From Dastarcus helophoroides (Eukaryota; Arthropoda; Insecta; Coleoptera; Bothrideridae), in assembly GCA_028583605.1 (NCBI GenBank), contig CM053328.1, forward strand, positions 36,359,722-36,423,721: 64,000 nucleotides of DNA, given 5' to 3'. Position numbers and translations under genes: made by a program. Positions 24,296-36,300 of the stretch are shown piece by piece (position 1 is the stretch's first letter; each line of letters starts with the position of its first letter). Below the pieces are notes generated by a model. It did no database searches. It had not been told where the DNA came from and was given only the letters and a program-made list of their open reading frames with translations.

Positions 24296-25110
24296 AAAAA
24301 ATAGAACAGACTTGCAAAGGAATGCTTTACAGTTTTCAAAAGCTTTTTCTTCAGAATCATTACTTTTTGAGTTAATGACTACCAAAGCTAAGAATGACTT
24401 TTTCGTTTTGAACGAGAATAATTCAGCAAAAAATCACAGTCCATGGCTAGGCGATCAGTCAAATAAAAGAAAATCAAGTTATAGAGAAGAGTTTTTTAAC
24501 AGGATCTTTAATGTGCATTTACTAGGAATTGTATTGTAGAATTACCTGAAAATATTCGTAAACATTTTCATCAAATACCAAAAACTTGTAAAGGAGTGCT
24601 TTGCAGTTTACAAAAAATGCTTGCTTTTTCTGCACAATCATTACTTTTCGAGTTAATGATTACCAAAGCTAAAAATGACTTTTTTGTTTTGAACGAGGAT
24701 AATTCAGCAAAAAATCACAGTCCAGGGTTAGGGGATGAATCAAGTTAAAGAAAATCAAATTATACAGAAGAGCTTTTTAACAGGATCTTTATTGTGGAGT
24801 TAATAGGAGCTTTATTGTAGGATTACCTGAAAACATTCGTAGATATTTTTATCAAATACCAAAGACTTGTAAAGAAATGCTTTGCAGTTTTCAAAAACTT
24901 ACTAGCTTTTTCTGCAGGATCATTGCTTTTCGAGTTAATGATAACCAAAGCAAAAAATGACTTTTTTGTTTTGAACGGGGATAATTCAGCAAAGACTCAT
25001 AGTTCAGGGCTAGGCGATCAGTCAAATTAAAGAAAATTAAATTATACAGAAGAGCTTTTGAACAGGATCTTTATTGTGGGTTTAATAGGAGGTTTATTGT
25101 AGGATTACCT
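24296..25110. repeat. Array C in inverted orientation, ~3 copies of ~280 bp
   Basis: Units beginning ACTTGCAAAGGAATGC (24310), ACTTGTAAAGGAGTGC (24587) and ACTTGTAAAGAAATGC (24866) are reverse complements of array C blocks: ACCAAAGC-AA-AATGACTTTT, GATAATTCAGC and AGAAGAGCTTT are all recognisable mirrored. The units lack part of the 340-bp monomer. Confidence 0.85.
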
Positions 25111-25399
25111 GAAAAAATTCGTTGACATTTTTAAAGATAAAAAAAAGTTGAAAAGACTCATGGTCTTCTTGTGATTGGTCAAAACCTCCTGATTAAAAAT
25201 TTTGAACTCAGAATCTAAAATATAGAAACTTGGAGCTTTAATTGATTTTTTTTATTTTTCGCTAAACTATCTTTCTTCGAGATATGGTCCTTTAAAAATC
25301 ATATATAAATTTTGGTTTTTATATCATTTAATTTCTGTGCCTAGTGCACATAAATAAATCTATCAACCTTCGCTGATCGTTTTAAAACTTTGTTTACAA

Positions 25400-26090
25400 G
25401 GGTTATCATTTTAACAACAATAAAGCCGACAAGCTTCATAGCGTGCCATTGCAAAATACAAAAGTGGCATAATTAGTGTCCACCATCCGAGGCAGGAAAT
25501 TAGCTCTCAAATTATCGTATTTTTGTACGTCTCCATTGAAGCGTAAAACGGGCCGAATTTCATAATTGGCAAAGTGGAACATCTCTTTTAACGAACTCCT
25601 CGAATAAAATGCTTGTGGTTCGTTGACCAATTTCGTAATAGAGCTTTTTTCTTAAAAATTCGATTTCTCCCAGTCCAGATGCAAATGCGACTGCATAAAA
25701 GGTCAACAAACCGCCTCAGTCACTGTGATGGATTTATTGATTCAATTAGTTATTTTTATATGCCGCCTCAATAAAAGACAAATGGATATATAAATTAAAT
25801 AATGACAGGAAGATATCGTTGTGTATAGTAAACGTCTTTGTCATAGTAGCCTCCTTGTTGATACTCGACTTAATGGCCAATCTCATTTTTTCCCCTTGGG
25901 ACAAATGTTCAAGGTTTACCGGTGCCAATTCATGAATGAATTGGATCCGTAGATATGATAATGAGATGTGTATCACCAGCTGCATTCCTCTTCCAGATTC
26001 TATTTGAATCACTGAGGGAACTCCGATAACAAAACAATTAACGACTTCTAGTTTTGCATCTTCGTTGGTGACCTCCTCAATTGACCTTCA
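25400..26090 (-). pseudogene. Decayed coding relic in several frames
   Basis: On the minus strand, protein-like sequence changes frame repeatedly. The first part, just below 26090, contains EEVTNEDAKLEVVNCFVIG. Below it, one frame contains QGGYYDKDVYYTQRYLP and another LGEIEFLRKKLYYEIGQRT. The last frame, ending at a TGA near 25438, contains LRANFLPRMVDTNYATF. Composition is far less AT-rich than the surrounding DNA. No intact frame or convincing exon structure was found, so I read it as a dead insertion. Family not recognised. An endogenous viral element or a transposon relic is the likeliest class. Confidence 0.45.
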
Positions 26091-26427
26091 ATATGAGTGT
26101 TGATTCTAAAAATTTTATTTTTCATTTATCTATTGGTTTTCCAATTTCCAATTTAATTTATTGAATAGAAATATATTTTGCTTGTATGAAGATGGTACTA
26201 CTTCCACTACTTTTACTTTGTTGGTTTTCTTCCATTGATTAATTGTAAGGAAAATAAATTTATTTTTCAACAACGTAGATGCAGAACTAGTCAACCAACT
26301 ATTTCAGCGGTTTATTTTCATAATGTCTAAATAGATGGCGAATAGACCAACAAAAAAGTTTCAGTAATCTTTTGATACAATCCCAGAATATTGACCAGTA
26401 TTGATTCAATTTTTTGTTTGTTTCAGG

Positions 26428-27726
26428 ATGAGGACCGTCTTAGGTTTAATTTTAATAATAGGCACAGTCCTATCGTATCCTTTGGCGGAAGGCGAAGCAC
26501 CAGCGAAACAGCAAGACGTACCTCTAGTGATAACAGATTATTCATCAGTAGCCAAATCCGAAGATGTTCAAAAGCAACAAGATGAACCACACCAAGAGAA
26601 ACAGCAGGAAAAACACGAGGAACACCACGATAAGAAGGAGGAACTTCAACAACAGCTACAACACGATTCATCCGAATCGAGTTCTTCCCAGGAAAGTTCA
26701 GAGGCTCCAGAGGTGAAACCAACCACAGAAAAGAAAGAAGAAAAGAGCAGCGAAAGCAGTGAAAGTAATGAATCAACGCCATTAGCTGATGAAAGACCAA
26801 CACCTTTACCAGAGACGAAACCAGAAGAGAAAAAAGAATTAAAACTTGATGAAAAATTGGAAGAAAAAAAGGAAGAAAAGATTGAGAAACTCGAAGAGAA
26901 AAAAGACGAAACCACCCCCAAACCGGCGGAAGAAAAACCATTACTAAAGTCTTTACCAACTGAAAGCATACCAGAAGCTGCACCAAAATCAGCAGAATCC
27001 CCCGCTATCGCAGCGAAATCCGAATTACCAAAAGCGGCAGAAGAATCAGACAAAATCGAAAAACCATTAGCCCTACCAGCTTCCGAATTACCTCTAAAAC
27101 CCGACTTACCTCTTAAATCGGAACTACCAGCCCAACCAGCCGAAGCCATCCGACAAGACGTTGTCCAACCGAGCGAACAAAAAGTAGAAGCTGCGCCCTC
27201 TGCAGAAGAAATCGCTACCCCCAAGGCGAAAATCGCCGAACCAATCACAGATTTGAAACCCGCGGAAACCACAGCGCCACTCCCCGAGAAACCAGAACAA
27301 AAATCACCCGCGTTAGAAGCCAAATCCGAATTAGACGACAGAAAGAAATCGAAGGCCGAAGAACCCAAAATCCAAGCACCACTAGAAGAACCCCTTCTCA
27401 AAACGCCGGAAATCAAACCGACCGAAGAACCCAAAATCGAAGCTAAACCGGAAATAGCCCACGATGAAGCAACGGAAAAACAGGTACAACCGGACGTACG
27501 ATCGGATGTCAAGCCGGAGATCCAATTGGATGCCAAACCGGAAGTGCGGTCGGAGGTTCACCACGACGAGGTTAAGCCTCAAGTGCGATCCGAGCCCAAA
27601 GTGGAAGGACCCAAAGTAGAAGAACCCAAAGTACCTCAACAAGTGGAAGAGAGGAAAGAGGAAGTGAAAACGCCCGCAGCGGATGCGATACCTGAAAAAC
27701 TTCCCGTGCCTAGTGCCAGTTCTTAA
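26428..27726 (+). CDS. Secreted, disordered Pro/Glu/Lys/Ser-rich protein
   Basis: 432 residues from an ATG lying two bases after a 3' splice site (TTTGTTTCAG at 26417-26426), so the leader exon is upstream. The N-terminus MRTVLGLILIIGTVLS is a clear signal peptide with likely cleavage near residue 16-20. The rest is low complexity. Residues ~30-120 are Gln/His/Glu/Ser-rich. About 120-170 are dense Glu/Lys with EEKKEEK runs that could form charged helix. The second half carries Lys-Pro-Glu, Pro-Glu-Val and Glu-Pro-Lys motifs (KPEV, EPKVE). I see no Cys or Trp in the mature part and no membrane segment, so it should be secreted and unfolded. It does not match a domain family that I know. A structural, cuticle-associated or ion-binding role would only be a guess. 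Codon use and GC are well above the flanks, which supports a real gene. Confidence 0.85.
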   Translation: MRTVLGLILIIGTVLSYPLAEGEAPAKQQDVPLVITDYSSVAKSEDVQKQQDEPHQEKQQEKHEEHHDKKEELQQQLQHDSSESSSSQESSEAPEVKPTTEKKEEKSSESSESNESTPLADERPTPLPETKPEEKKELKLDEKLEEKKEEKIEKLEEKKDETTPKPAEEKPLLKSLPTESIPEAAPKSAESPAIAAKSELPKAAEESDKIEKPLALPASELPLKPDLPLKSELPAQPAEAIRQDVVQPSEQKVEAAPSAEEIATPKAKIAEPITDLKPAETTAPLPEKPEQKSPALEAKSELDDRKKSKAEEPKIQAPLEEPLLKTPEIKPTEEPKIEAKPEIAHDEATEKQVQPDVRSDVKPEIQLDAKPEVRSEVHHDEVKPQVRSEPKVEGPKVEEPKVPQQVEERKEEVKTPAADAIPEKLPVPSASS

Positions 27727-28055
27727 AGATTTAGTAGACTGAGGGAGACCTGCTAGCACCTTTGTTCCGAAAACTACTTAAAAAAAACTGTGAACAACTC
27801 GTGTCACCGGGTCTCCAATTTATAATTAATGTTATTTATAATGTGCTCAATTTTTAGGACAGTACGAACACGAATTTGTTGTAAAACATTTTTTTGTTTT
27901 TTCTTTCGTAAGCGCAGCAAATTTTATCATCGGAAGATTATTGAAATGTATCTCTAACAACGAACATATTGTAGATTCTTATCTACGTTTTTCAACTAGT
28001 ATTTTTAATTTTATTTATGTAACTAAAGCTTTCAATAAAGTTTTATACATACAAC
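27727..28055 (+). terminator. 3' UTR with poly(A) signal
   Basis: After the TAA at 27724-27726 the UTR runs to AATAAA at 28034-28039. Cleavage is expected near 28050-28060. Confidence 0.65.
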
Positions 28056-28339
28056 AGTTGGTGTCTTATTAAATTACTATTTAAGGTAGTAATTTCATAT
28101 AGAAGACAATCTGGTGGAAGATTTATTACTCTTAAGGTGGAGTTACTCTTTGAGAGTGGATTGGCTTCAAAAAATATGAACAAATTACTATAAAAACTTC
28201 CAACAACATAATGCAAAATGATCCTTATGTTTCCTTAAGTGGCATCCAAGAAAATAAACTAAAAGAGTAGCCTCTTCTCGGCGGATTTATGGTTATATCT
28301 GAGCCCCAAAATCATCAAAATTCATTTCTTACTCGAATA

Positions 28340-31300
28340 TGTGGATATGCTTCCTTCATCAACCAAATAAACATTTCATAGATCGCGAACTGGTAACCGA
28401 CTCTTCTGATGTAGAAAAAAAAGCATGAAATAGCTTCTCGCTGAAAAACAACGAAGCATCCAGAAATAGCATTTGTGCTGAAAAATACCAAGGCATCCAG
28501 ATCTGCGGAAAAAAAGCAGGAATCAAATAGCTCTTCTGTTAAAAAAAGGCCAGGAATTACGAAATAATTTGTCAGTGACAAATAGGAAAATCATAAAATG
28601 GTTCCACCAAAAAATAAAACGGCTCATCTGTTGAAAAGCAGAAATGAAGAAGTTACTCCTCTGGTGAACTGCTAAAACAAAGAGTAGGATTCACGAACGT
28701 GCTTCTAGTTGAAAAAATCGAAGGATCACAAAAGTCACTTCTTCACAGGCACTTCTGATAACAAAGAAAGTGAGAACCAGACGTTCCTCTGTTAAAAAAT
28801 AAAGAAGAAATGACTCTACTGCTGAAAAAGACAGCGAAAATTAAGAAATAGCTCTTCGACTTGAATATACCTGCAGAGATCAATTTATGGCTGAAAAAGA
28901 GAAAAGAATCAGAAAATGGCCCGTCTGCTGAAAACAAACACGAATGAAGAGCTGAGGAAGAGTAGGATTCACCAGGTAGTATCTCGTTAAAAAAATGTGA
29001 AGGATCCGACGTAGTTCCTTTACTGAAAAAAAGAGTGACTCTTCTGTTGACTAAGGCAACAAAGCAGAAACGACAAGAGAGCTCTTCCATTCAAAAGAAG
29101 AGCACGAATCACGAAATAAGATGTCGCTGAAAACGAAAGAAGGATCACAAAATGGCACCACTGTTGAAATAAGCAGGAATGAAGAAGTCGCTCCTTTGCT
29201 AAAAGAAAAGCAGGATACACGAAATAGTTTCTCGTTGAAAAAGATCAAGGGATCACGAAAGTGCTCCTCTGCTGAAAAAAAAAGAGTGGCTTTCCTGTTG
29301 ACAAAGAGCGCAGAACAGATGAGCCACTTTTGTTCTCTTCCTCAACAGGTTATTTCGTGACTTCTATTCTTTTTTCATCAATAGAAGAGCAGAAATCCTG
29401 AAAGAACTTGTCTCTGACAGCGAGAAAAACTGGCTCATCTATGGAAATAGAGCAGGAATAAGGAAGTAGTTTCTTCCTGAAAAAAAACCAACGAATCGCT
29501 GAAAAAGAGTGGCTCTTCTGTTGATAAAGAGAGCAGAACAGAAACAACAAAATAGCTCGCCTATTGAAAAGAGTCACGATAAATTTTCGCTGAAAACGAG
29601 AAAAGGATCACAAAATGGCACATTTGTTGAAAAAAAGCAGGAATAAAGACGTAACTCCTCTGCTGAATAAAGAGGATGCGAGAAATAGTTTCTTGTTAAA
29701 AAAGATGGTAGGATCATGAAATAGCTCCTCTACTGAAAAAAACAGTGGCCTTCCTGTTGACAAAGAGCGCAGAACAGTTGAGTCACTTTTTTTCTCTTTT
29801 TCAACAAGTTATTTCGTGATTCCTAGTCTTGTTTTCAAAAATAGAATAGCATTTTTTTTCAGGGAGAAACTACCTCCTTATTCCTATTCTATTCCCATAG
29901 ATGAGCCATTTGTTGCTCTTTTTCATAAAGAAGTTATTTCGTGATTCCTGCTATTCTATTTTTGAAAAAAAGACTAGAAATCACGAAATAACTTGTTTAT
30001 GAAAACGAGCAACAAATGGCTGATCTATAGGAACAGAATAGGAAAAAGGAAGTAGTTTCTTCCTGAAAAAAAATCGACGAATCGCTGAAAAAGAGTGGAT
30101 CTTCTGTTGATAAAGAGAGCAGAACAGAAACAACAAAATAGCTCCTCTATTGGAAAGAAGATCAAGAGTCATGATAAATGGTCGCTGAAAACGAGAAAAG
30201 TATCACAAAATGGCACATCTGTTGAAAAAAAGCAGGAACGAAGAAGTAACTCCTCTGCTGAAAAAAGAGCAGGATGCGCGAAATAGTTTCTCGTTAAAAA
30301 AGATCGAAGGATCACGAAATTTCTCCTCTGCTGAAAAAAACAGTGGCCTTCCTGTTAACAACGAGCGCAGAACAGATGAGCCACTTTTTTTCTCTTTCTC
30401 AACAAGTTATTTCGTGATTCCTAGTCTTTTTTTCAAAAATAGAATAGCAGGAATCACGAAATAACTTCTTTATGAAAACGAGCAACAAATGGCTCATCTA
30501 TGGGAATAGAATAGGAATAAGAAAGTAGTTTCTCCCTGAAAAAAAATCGACGAATCGCTAAAAAAGAGTGACTCTTCTATTGATAAAGAGAGCAGAATAC
30601 AAACAACAAAATAGCTCCTCTATTGAAAAAAAGATCAGAGTCACGATAAATTGTCGCTGAAAACGAGAAAAGGATCACAATATGGCACATATGTTGAAAA
30701 AAAAGAAGGAATGAAGAAGTAACTCCTCTGCTGAAAAAAGAGCAGGATACGTGAAATAGTTTCTCGTTGAAAAAGATCGAAGGATCATGAAACAGCTCCT
30801 CTGCTGAAAAAAAAAACAGTGACTTTTCTGTTGACAAAAGTGAGCAGAAAAGAAACAGCAAAATGGTTCTTCTATTGAATCAAAAATGTTGAAAAAAAAA
30901 AGAATAGGAATGAAGAAGTAGCTGCTCTACTGAAAAGAGAGCAGGATACACGAAATAGTTTCTTGTTGAAAAATATCGAAGGATCACGAAATAGCTCCTC
31001 TACTGAATGAACCAATGGTCCTTCTGTTAACAACAAAGAGAGCAAAACGGAAACAACAAAATGGCTCTTCTATTGAACAAAAGAGTAGGAATCACGAAAT
31101 AACTTGTCGCAGAAAAAGCAAAATAAAAAGTGGCTCATCTGTTGAAATAGAGCAGGAATGTGGAAGTAGTTTCTCCTTGAAAAATATCGACAGATCGCTG
31201 ACAAAACGAATGGTTCTTCTATTGATGAAGACAGCATAACAAAAACATCAAAATAGCTCTTCTGCTGAAATGGGGAACGAGAATTCCATCTGTATCCTTT

Positions 31301-34300
31301 GAAAAATTGAACGAATGACTCTTCTGCTGAAAAAAGGGAACAACTAAATGACTTAACTGCTGAAAAAGAAAGCGAAAATAAAAAAAGAGCTATTCAATTG
31401 AAAAGAAGAGCAAGAATTACAAAATAACTTATCACTGAAAAAATAAGGGATCAGAAAATGGTCCATCTGTTGAAAAAGAGTAAAAATGAACTGAAAAATA
31501 GCAGGATTGACGAAATAGATTCTCAAGGAAGGATACGAAATAGCTTCTTTACTCAAAAAAAGAATGGATCTTCTAGTGTCAAAGAGAGCAGAACCTAAAC
31601 AACAAAGGAGCTCTTCTATTGAAAAGAAGAGCAGGAATTATGAAATAAATTGTCACTGAAAACCTGAAAGGGATAATAAAATGGTATATTTATTGAAAAA
31701 AATGCATGGTTGAAGGAGTAACAGAGAAGAGCAGGAGTCACGAAATAAATTAAAGTCGAAAACATAAAAAGTGGATAACAAAATGGCATACCTGTTGAAG
31801 AAAAAGCATGAATGAAGAAGTAACAAAGAAGAGGAGGAGTCACGAAATAAATTGTAGTTAAAAACGTGAAAAGGATAACAAAATTGCATCACATCTGCTG
31901 AAAAAAGCATGAATAAAGTAGTAGCTCATCTGCTGAAAAAAGAGCAGGTTACACGAAATAGTCTCGTTGAAAAAGATTGAAGGATCACGAAATAGCTCAT
32001 CTGCTGAAAAAAACAGTGGCCCTTCTGTTGACAAAGATACCTGAACAGAAAGAGTAGCTCTTCTATTGAAGAAAAAGCGTAGGAATCACGAAATAACTTG
32101 TCGCTGAAAAAGAGTCGCTGAAAACCTGAAAAGGATAATAAAATAGTATATCTATTGAAAAAAAAGCATGGATGAAGAAGTAACAGAGAAGAGCAGGAGT
32201 CACGAAATAAATTGTATCTGAAAACCTGAAAAAGATAACAAAATGGTACATCTGTTGAAAAAAAGCATGAATAAAGTAGTAGCTCATCTGCTGAAAAAAA
32301 GAGTAGGTTACACACAATAGTGTCTCGTTAAAAAAGATCGGAGGATCATGAAATAGCTCCTCTGTTGAAAAAAAAAACAGTGGCCCTTCTGTTGACAAAG
32401 AGAGCTGAAACAGGTTACACGAAATAGTCTCTGGTTGAAGAAGATCGAAGGATCACATAGCTCCTCTGCTGAAAAAAACCGCGGTCCTTCTGTTGACAAA
32501 TAGAGCAGAACAGAAGCAACAAAATGGCTCTTCTATTGAAGAAAAAGCGTAGGAATCACGAAATAACTTGTCGCTAAAAAAGAGGAATAAAAAAAATGTA
32601 TCATTTGTTAAAATAGAACAGGACTGAGGAAGTACTTTTTCCCTGAAAAATATCGATGGATCGCTGAAAAAAAAGAATGGTTCTTCTGTTGATGAAGACA
32701 GTATAACAAAAATAAAAAAAGAAAAAAAAGGGTCTACCATGAAGAATAAAAATAAAAAAAATTGCTCCTCTGCTGAAATGAGGAACGAAAATTGCACCTC
32801 CTTCCTTTAAAAAACAGAAGGAATGACTCTTCTGCTGAAAAAAGAGAACAACTAAATGACTTTACTGCTGAAAAATAAAGCGGAAAACAAGAAAGAGCTT
32901 TTCGATTGAAAAGAAGAGCAGGAATTACAAATAACTTATCACTGAAATAAAAAGGATCAGAAAATGGTCCATCTGTTGAAAAAGAGTAAAAATGATTCTC
33001 AAGAAAGGAAGGATAAGAAATAGTTCCTTTACTTAAAAAAAGAGTGGCTCTTCTATTGTCAAGAAGAGCAGAACATAAACAACAAAATAGCTCTTCTATT
33101 GAAAAGAAGAGCAGGAGTCACGAAATAAACTGTCGCTAAAAACTTGAAAAGGGTAACAAAATGGTACATCTGTTAAAAAAAAGCACGAATGAAGAAGTAG
33201 CAAAGAGTAGGGGTCCCGAAATAAATTGTAGCTGAAAACTGAAAAGCGTAACAAAATGGTACATCTGTTGAAAAAAAATCGTGAATGAAGAAGTAACAAA
33301 GAGGAGCAGAAGTCACAAAATCAATTGTAGCTGAAAACGTAAAAAGGATAACAAAATGGCACATCTGTTGAAAAAAAGCATGAATAAAGTAGTAGCTCAT
33401 CTGCTGAAAAAAGAGCAGGTTACACGAAATAGTATCTCGTTGAAGAAGATCGAAGGATCACGAAATAGCTCCTCTGCTGAAAAAAACATTGCCCCTCTGT
33501 TGATAAATAAAGCAAAACAGAAACAACAAAATGGCTCTTCTATTAAAGAAAAAGAGTAGAAATCGCGAAATAACTTATCGGTGAAAAAGAGAAATAAAAA
33601 GTGCTCCATCTGTTGAAATAGAGCAAGAATGGAGAAGTAGTTTCTCTCTGAAAAATATCAACGAATCTCTGAAAAAGACTGGCGCTTTCGTTGACAAAGA
33701 GAGCAGAACAGAACCAGCGAAATACCTCTTCTATTGAAAAGAAGAGCAGGGTCACGATAAATTGTCGCTGAAAATGAGAAAAGGATAACAAAATGGCACC
33801 TCTCCTGAAAAAAAATTTGTTGATATAGAACAAGAATGAAGAAGTAGTTTATCGACGAATCGCTGAACAAGAGTGGCTCTTCCGTTGACAAAGGGAGCAG
33901 AACAGAAACAACAAAATAGTTCTTCTATTGAAAAGAAGAGCAGGGTAGCTGTCGCTGAAAATGAGAAAAGGATAACAAAATGGCACATCTCCTGAAAAAA
34001 AAGCAGAAATGAAGAAGTAGCTCCTCTGTCGAAAGAAAAGCAGGATACACAAGATAGTTTCTTGTTGAAAAAGATCGAAGGATCACGAAATATCTCCTCT
34101 GCTTGAGAAACACTGTTCACAAAGAAAACATAACAGAAACAGCAAAATGTTTCTTCTGTTGAATCAAAGAAGTTGGAAAAACAAAGAATAGGAATCACGA
34201 AATGACTGGTTTCTGAAAAATAGAAACCTGTTGAAATAGAGCAGGAATAAGAAAGTAGCTTCTTCCTCAAAAAATATCGGCGAATCGCTGAAAAAATGGG

Positions 34301-36300
34301 TGGCTCTTCTGCTGACAAAGCAAAATGGTTCTTCTATTGAAAAGGATTCGGGATAAATTGTCCTTAAAAAGGAGAGAAGAATAACAAAATAATACACCTG
34401 TTGAAAAAAAAGCAGGAATAGAGAAGTATCTCTGCTGAAAACACAGAGCAGGATACACGAAATAATTTCTCCTTGATAAAGGTGGAAGGATCAGGAAATA
34501 GCTCCCCTACTGAAAAAAGAGTGGCTCTTCTGTTGAAAAAGTCAGCAAAACAGAAACAACAAAATAGTTCTTTGTTGAAAATAAAGATCAGGATTCATGA
34601 TAAATTGTGGCTGAAAACGAGAGAAGAATAACAAGATGATACACCTGTTGAGAAAAAAACAGGAATAAAGAAGTATCTCTGTTCAGAACTCAGAGCAGGA
34701 TGCACGAAATAGTTCTCTTTGAAAAAGGTAGAAAGATCACGAAATAGCCTCTCTACTGAAAAAAGAGTGGCTCTTCTGTTGAAAAAGACAGCAAAACGGA
34801 AGCAACAAAATGATTCCTTGTTGGAAAAAAAGATCAGAATTTATGATAAATTGTGGATGAAAACGAGAGAAGAATAACATGATGATGCACCTGTTGAGAA
34901 AAAAAGTAGGAATAAAGAAGTATCTCTGTTGAGAATATAGAGCAGGATGCACGAAATAGTTTCTCCTTGAAAAATATCAAAAGATCACGAAATAGCTTCT
35001 CCACTGAAAAAAAAGTGGCTTTTCCGCTGAAAAAGAGAGCAAAACAGAAACAACAAAATAGTTGTTTTTTGAAAAAAAAAGATCAGGATTCGTGATAAAT
35101 TGTGGCTGAAAACGAGAGAAGAATAACAAGATGATGTTAAAAAAAACAGGAATAAAGAAGTATCTCTGCTGAAAACACATAATAAGATGCACGAAATAGT
35201 TTTTCGTTAAAATGGGTGGAAGGATCACAAAATAGCTCTCCTACTGAAAAAAGAGTGGCTTTTCTGTTCTTTGTTGAAAAAAAGATCAAGATTCATGATA
35301 AATTGTGGGTGAAATTGAGAGAAAAATAACTAGATGATACATTTGCTGAAAAAAAGCAAGAATGAAGAAATATCTCTGCTGAAAATACAGAGCAGGATGC
35401 ACGAAATAGTTTTTCGTTGAAAAAGGTGGAAGGATCACGAAATAGCTCCCCTGCTGAAAAAAGAGTGGCTCTTCTGTTGAAAAAAATAGCAAAACAGAAA
35501 CAACAAAATAGTTCTTTGTTGAAAAAAAACATTAGGATTCATGTTAAATTGTGGCTGAAAACGAGAGAAGAATAACAAGATGATACATCTGCTGAAAAAA
35601 AAGCAAGAATGAAAAAGTATCTCTTTTGAAAACACAGAGCAGGATACACGAAATAGTTTCTCATTGAAAAAGGTGGAAGGATCACGAAATAGCTCCTAGA
35701 CTGAAAGAAAGAGTAGCTTTTCTGTTGAAACGGAGAGCGCAACAGAAACAATAAAATAGTTCTTTGTTGAAAAAAAAGATCAGGATTCATGATAAATTAT
35801 GGCTGAAAACGAGAGAAGAATAACAAGGTGATACATCTGCTGAAAAAAAGAAAGAATGAAGAAGTATCGCTTTTGAAAACACAGAGCAGGATACACGAAA
35901 TAGTTTCTCTTTAAAAAAGGTCGAAGGATCACGAAGTAGTTCCTCCACTGAAAAAGAGTGGCTCTTCTGTTGAAAAAGACAGCAAAACAGAAACAACGAA
36001 ACAACCAAAAAAAAACAACATAATAGTTTTTTGTTGAAAAAAGAGGAATCAAAAAATAACCTGTCACTGAAAAAGAGGAAAAAAGTGGCTCTTCTGTTAA
36101 AATAGAGCAGGAATGAGGAATAGCTTCTCCTTGAAAAATATAGACAGATAACTGAAAAAAAGAGTGTTTTTTCTGTTGACGAAGACAGGACAACAGAAAC
36201 AGCAAAATAGCTGAAAAGGGGAGAGGGAATTACGCGTCCTTTCTTTGAAATACACAACCAACGTCTCTACTGCTGAAAAAGCGAGCACCAAACGAGTGTT
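28340..36300. repeat. Array D: ~8 kb of short degenerate monomers
   Basis: Built of ~50-60-bp units that each contain a CTGCTGAAAAA or CTGTTGAAAAA core next to GCTCTTCT/GCTCCTCT and a GAATCACGAAATA tail. Units are grouped in larger blocks of a few hundred bp, e.g. recurring GAGCAGAACAGAAACAACAA and AGTAGTTTCT. Many frames on both strands stay open (Phe/Ser/Cys-rich on the minus strand, Lys/Ser/Glu-rich on the plus strand). These are repeat by-products with no start, splice or domain evidence. Confidence 0.9.
29806..30080. repeat. Inverted monomers within array D (palindrome)
   Basis: CAAGTTATTTCGTGATTCCT at about 29803 and its mirror AATCACGAAATAACTTG near 29970 bracket inverted copies of the array block. 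Other mirrored words are CATAGATGAGCCATTTGTTG (left) and CAACAAATGGCTGATCTAT (right). A smaller palindrome of the same kind lies at 30401-30464. Confidence 0.75.

Noticed and set aside
26646..27536. 296-codon minus-strand frame opposite the secreted protein gene
   Set aside because: Antisense shadow of the Pro/Glu-rich coding sequence, Ser/Gly/Phe low complexity, no family.
28743..36291. Many 60-190-codon Phe/Ser/Cys-rich minus-strand frames
   Set aside because: All fall in arrays D and E and repeat the same translated monomer in shifting frames.
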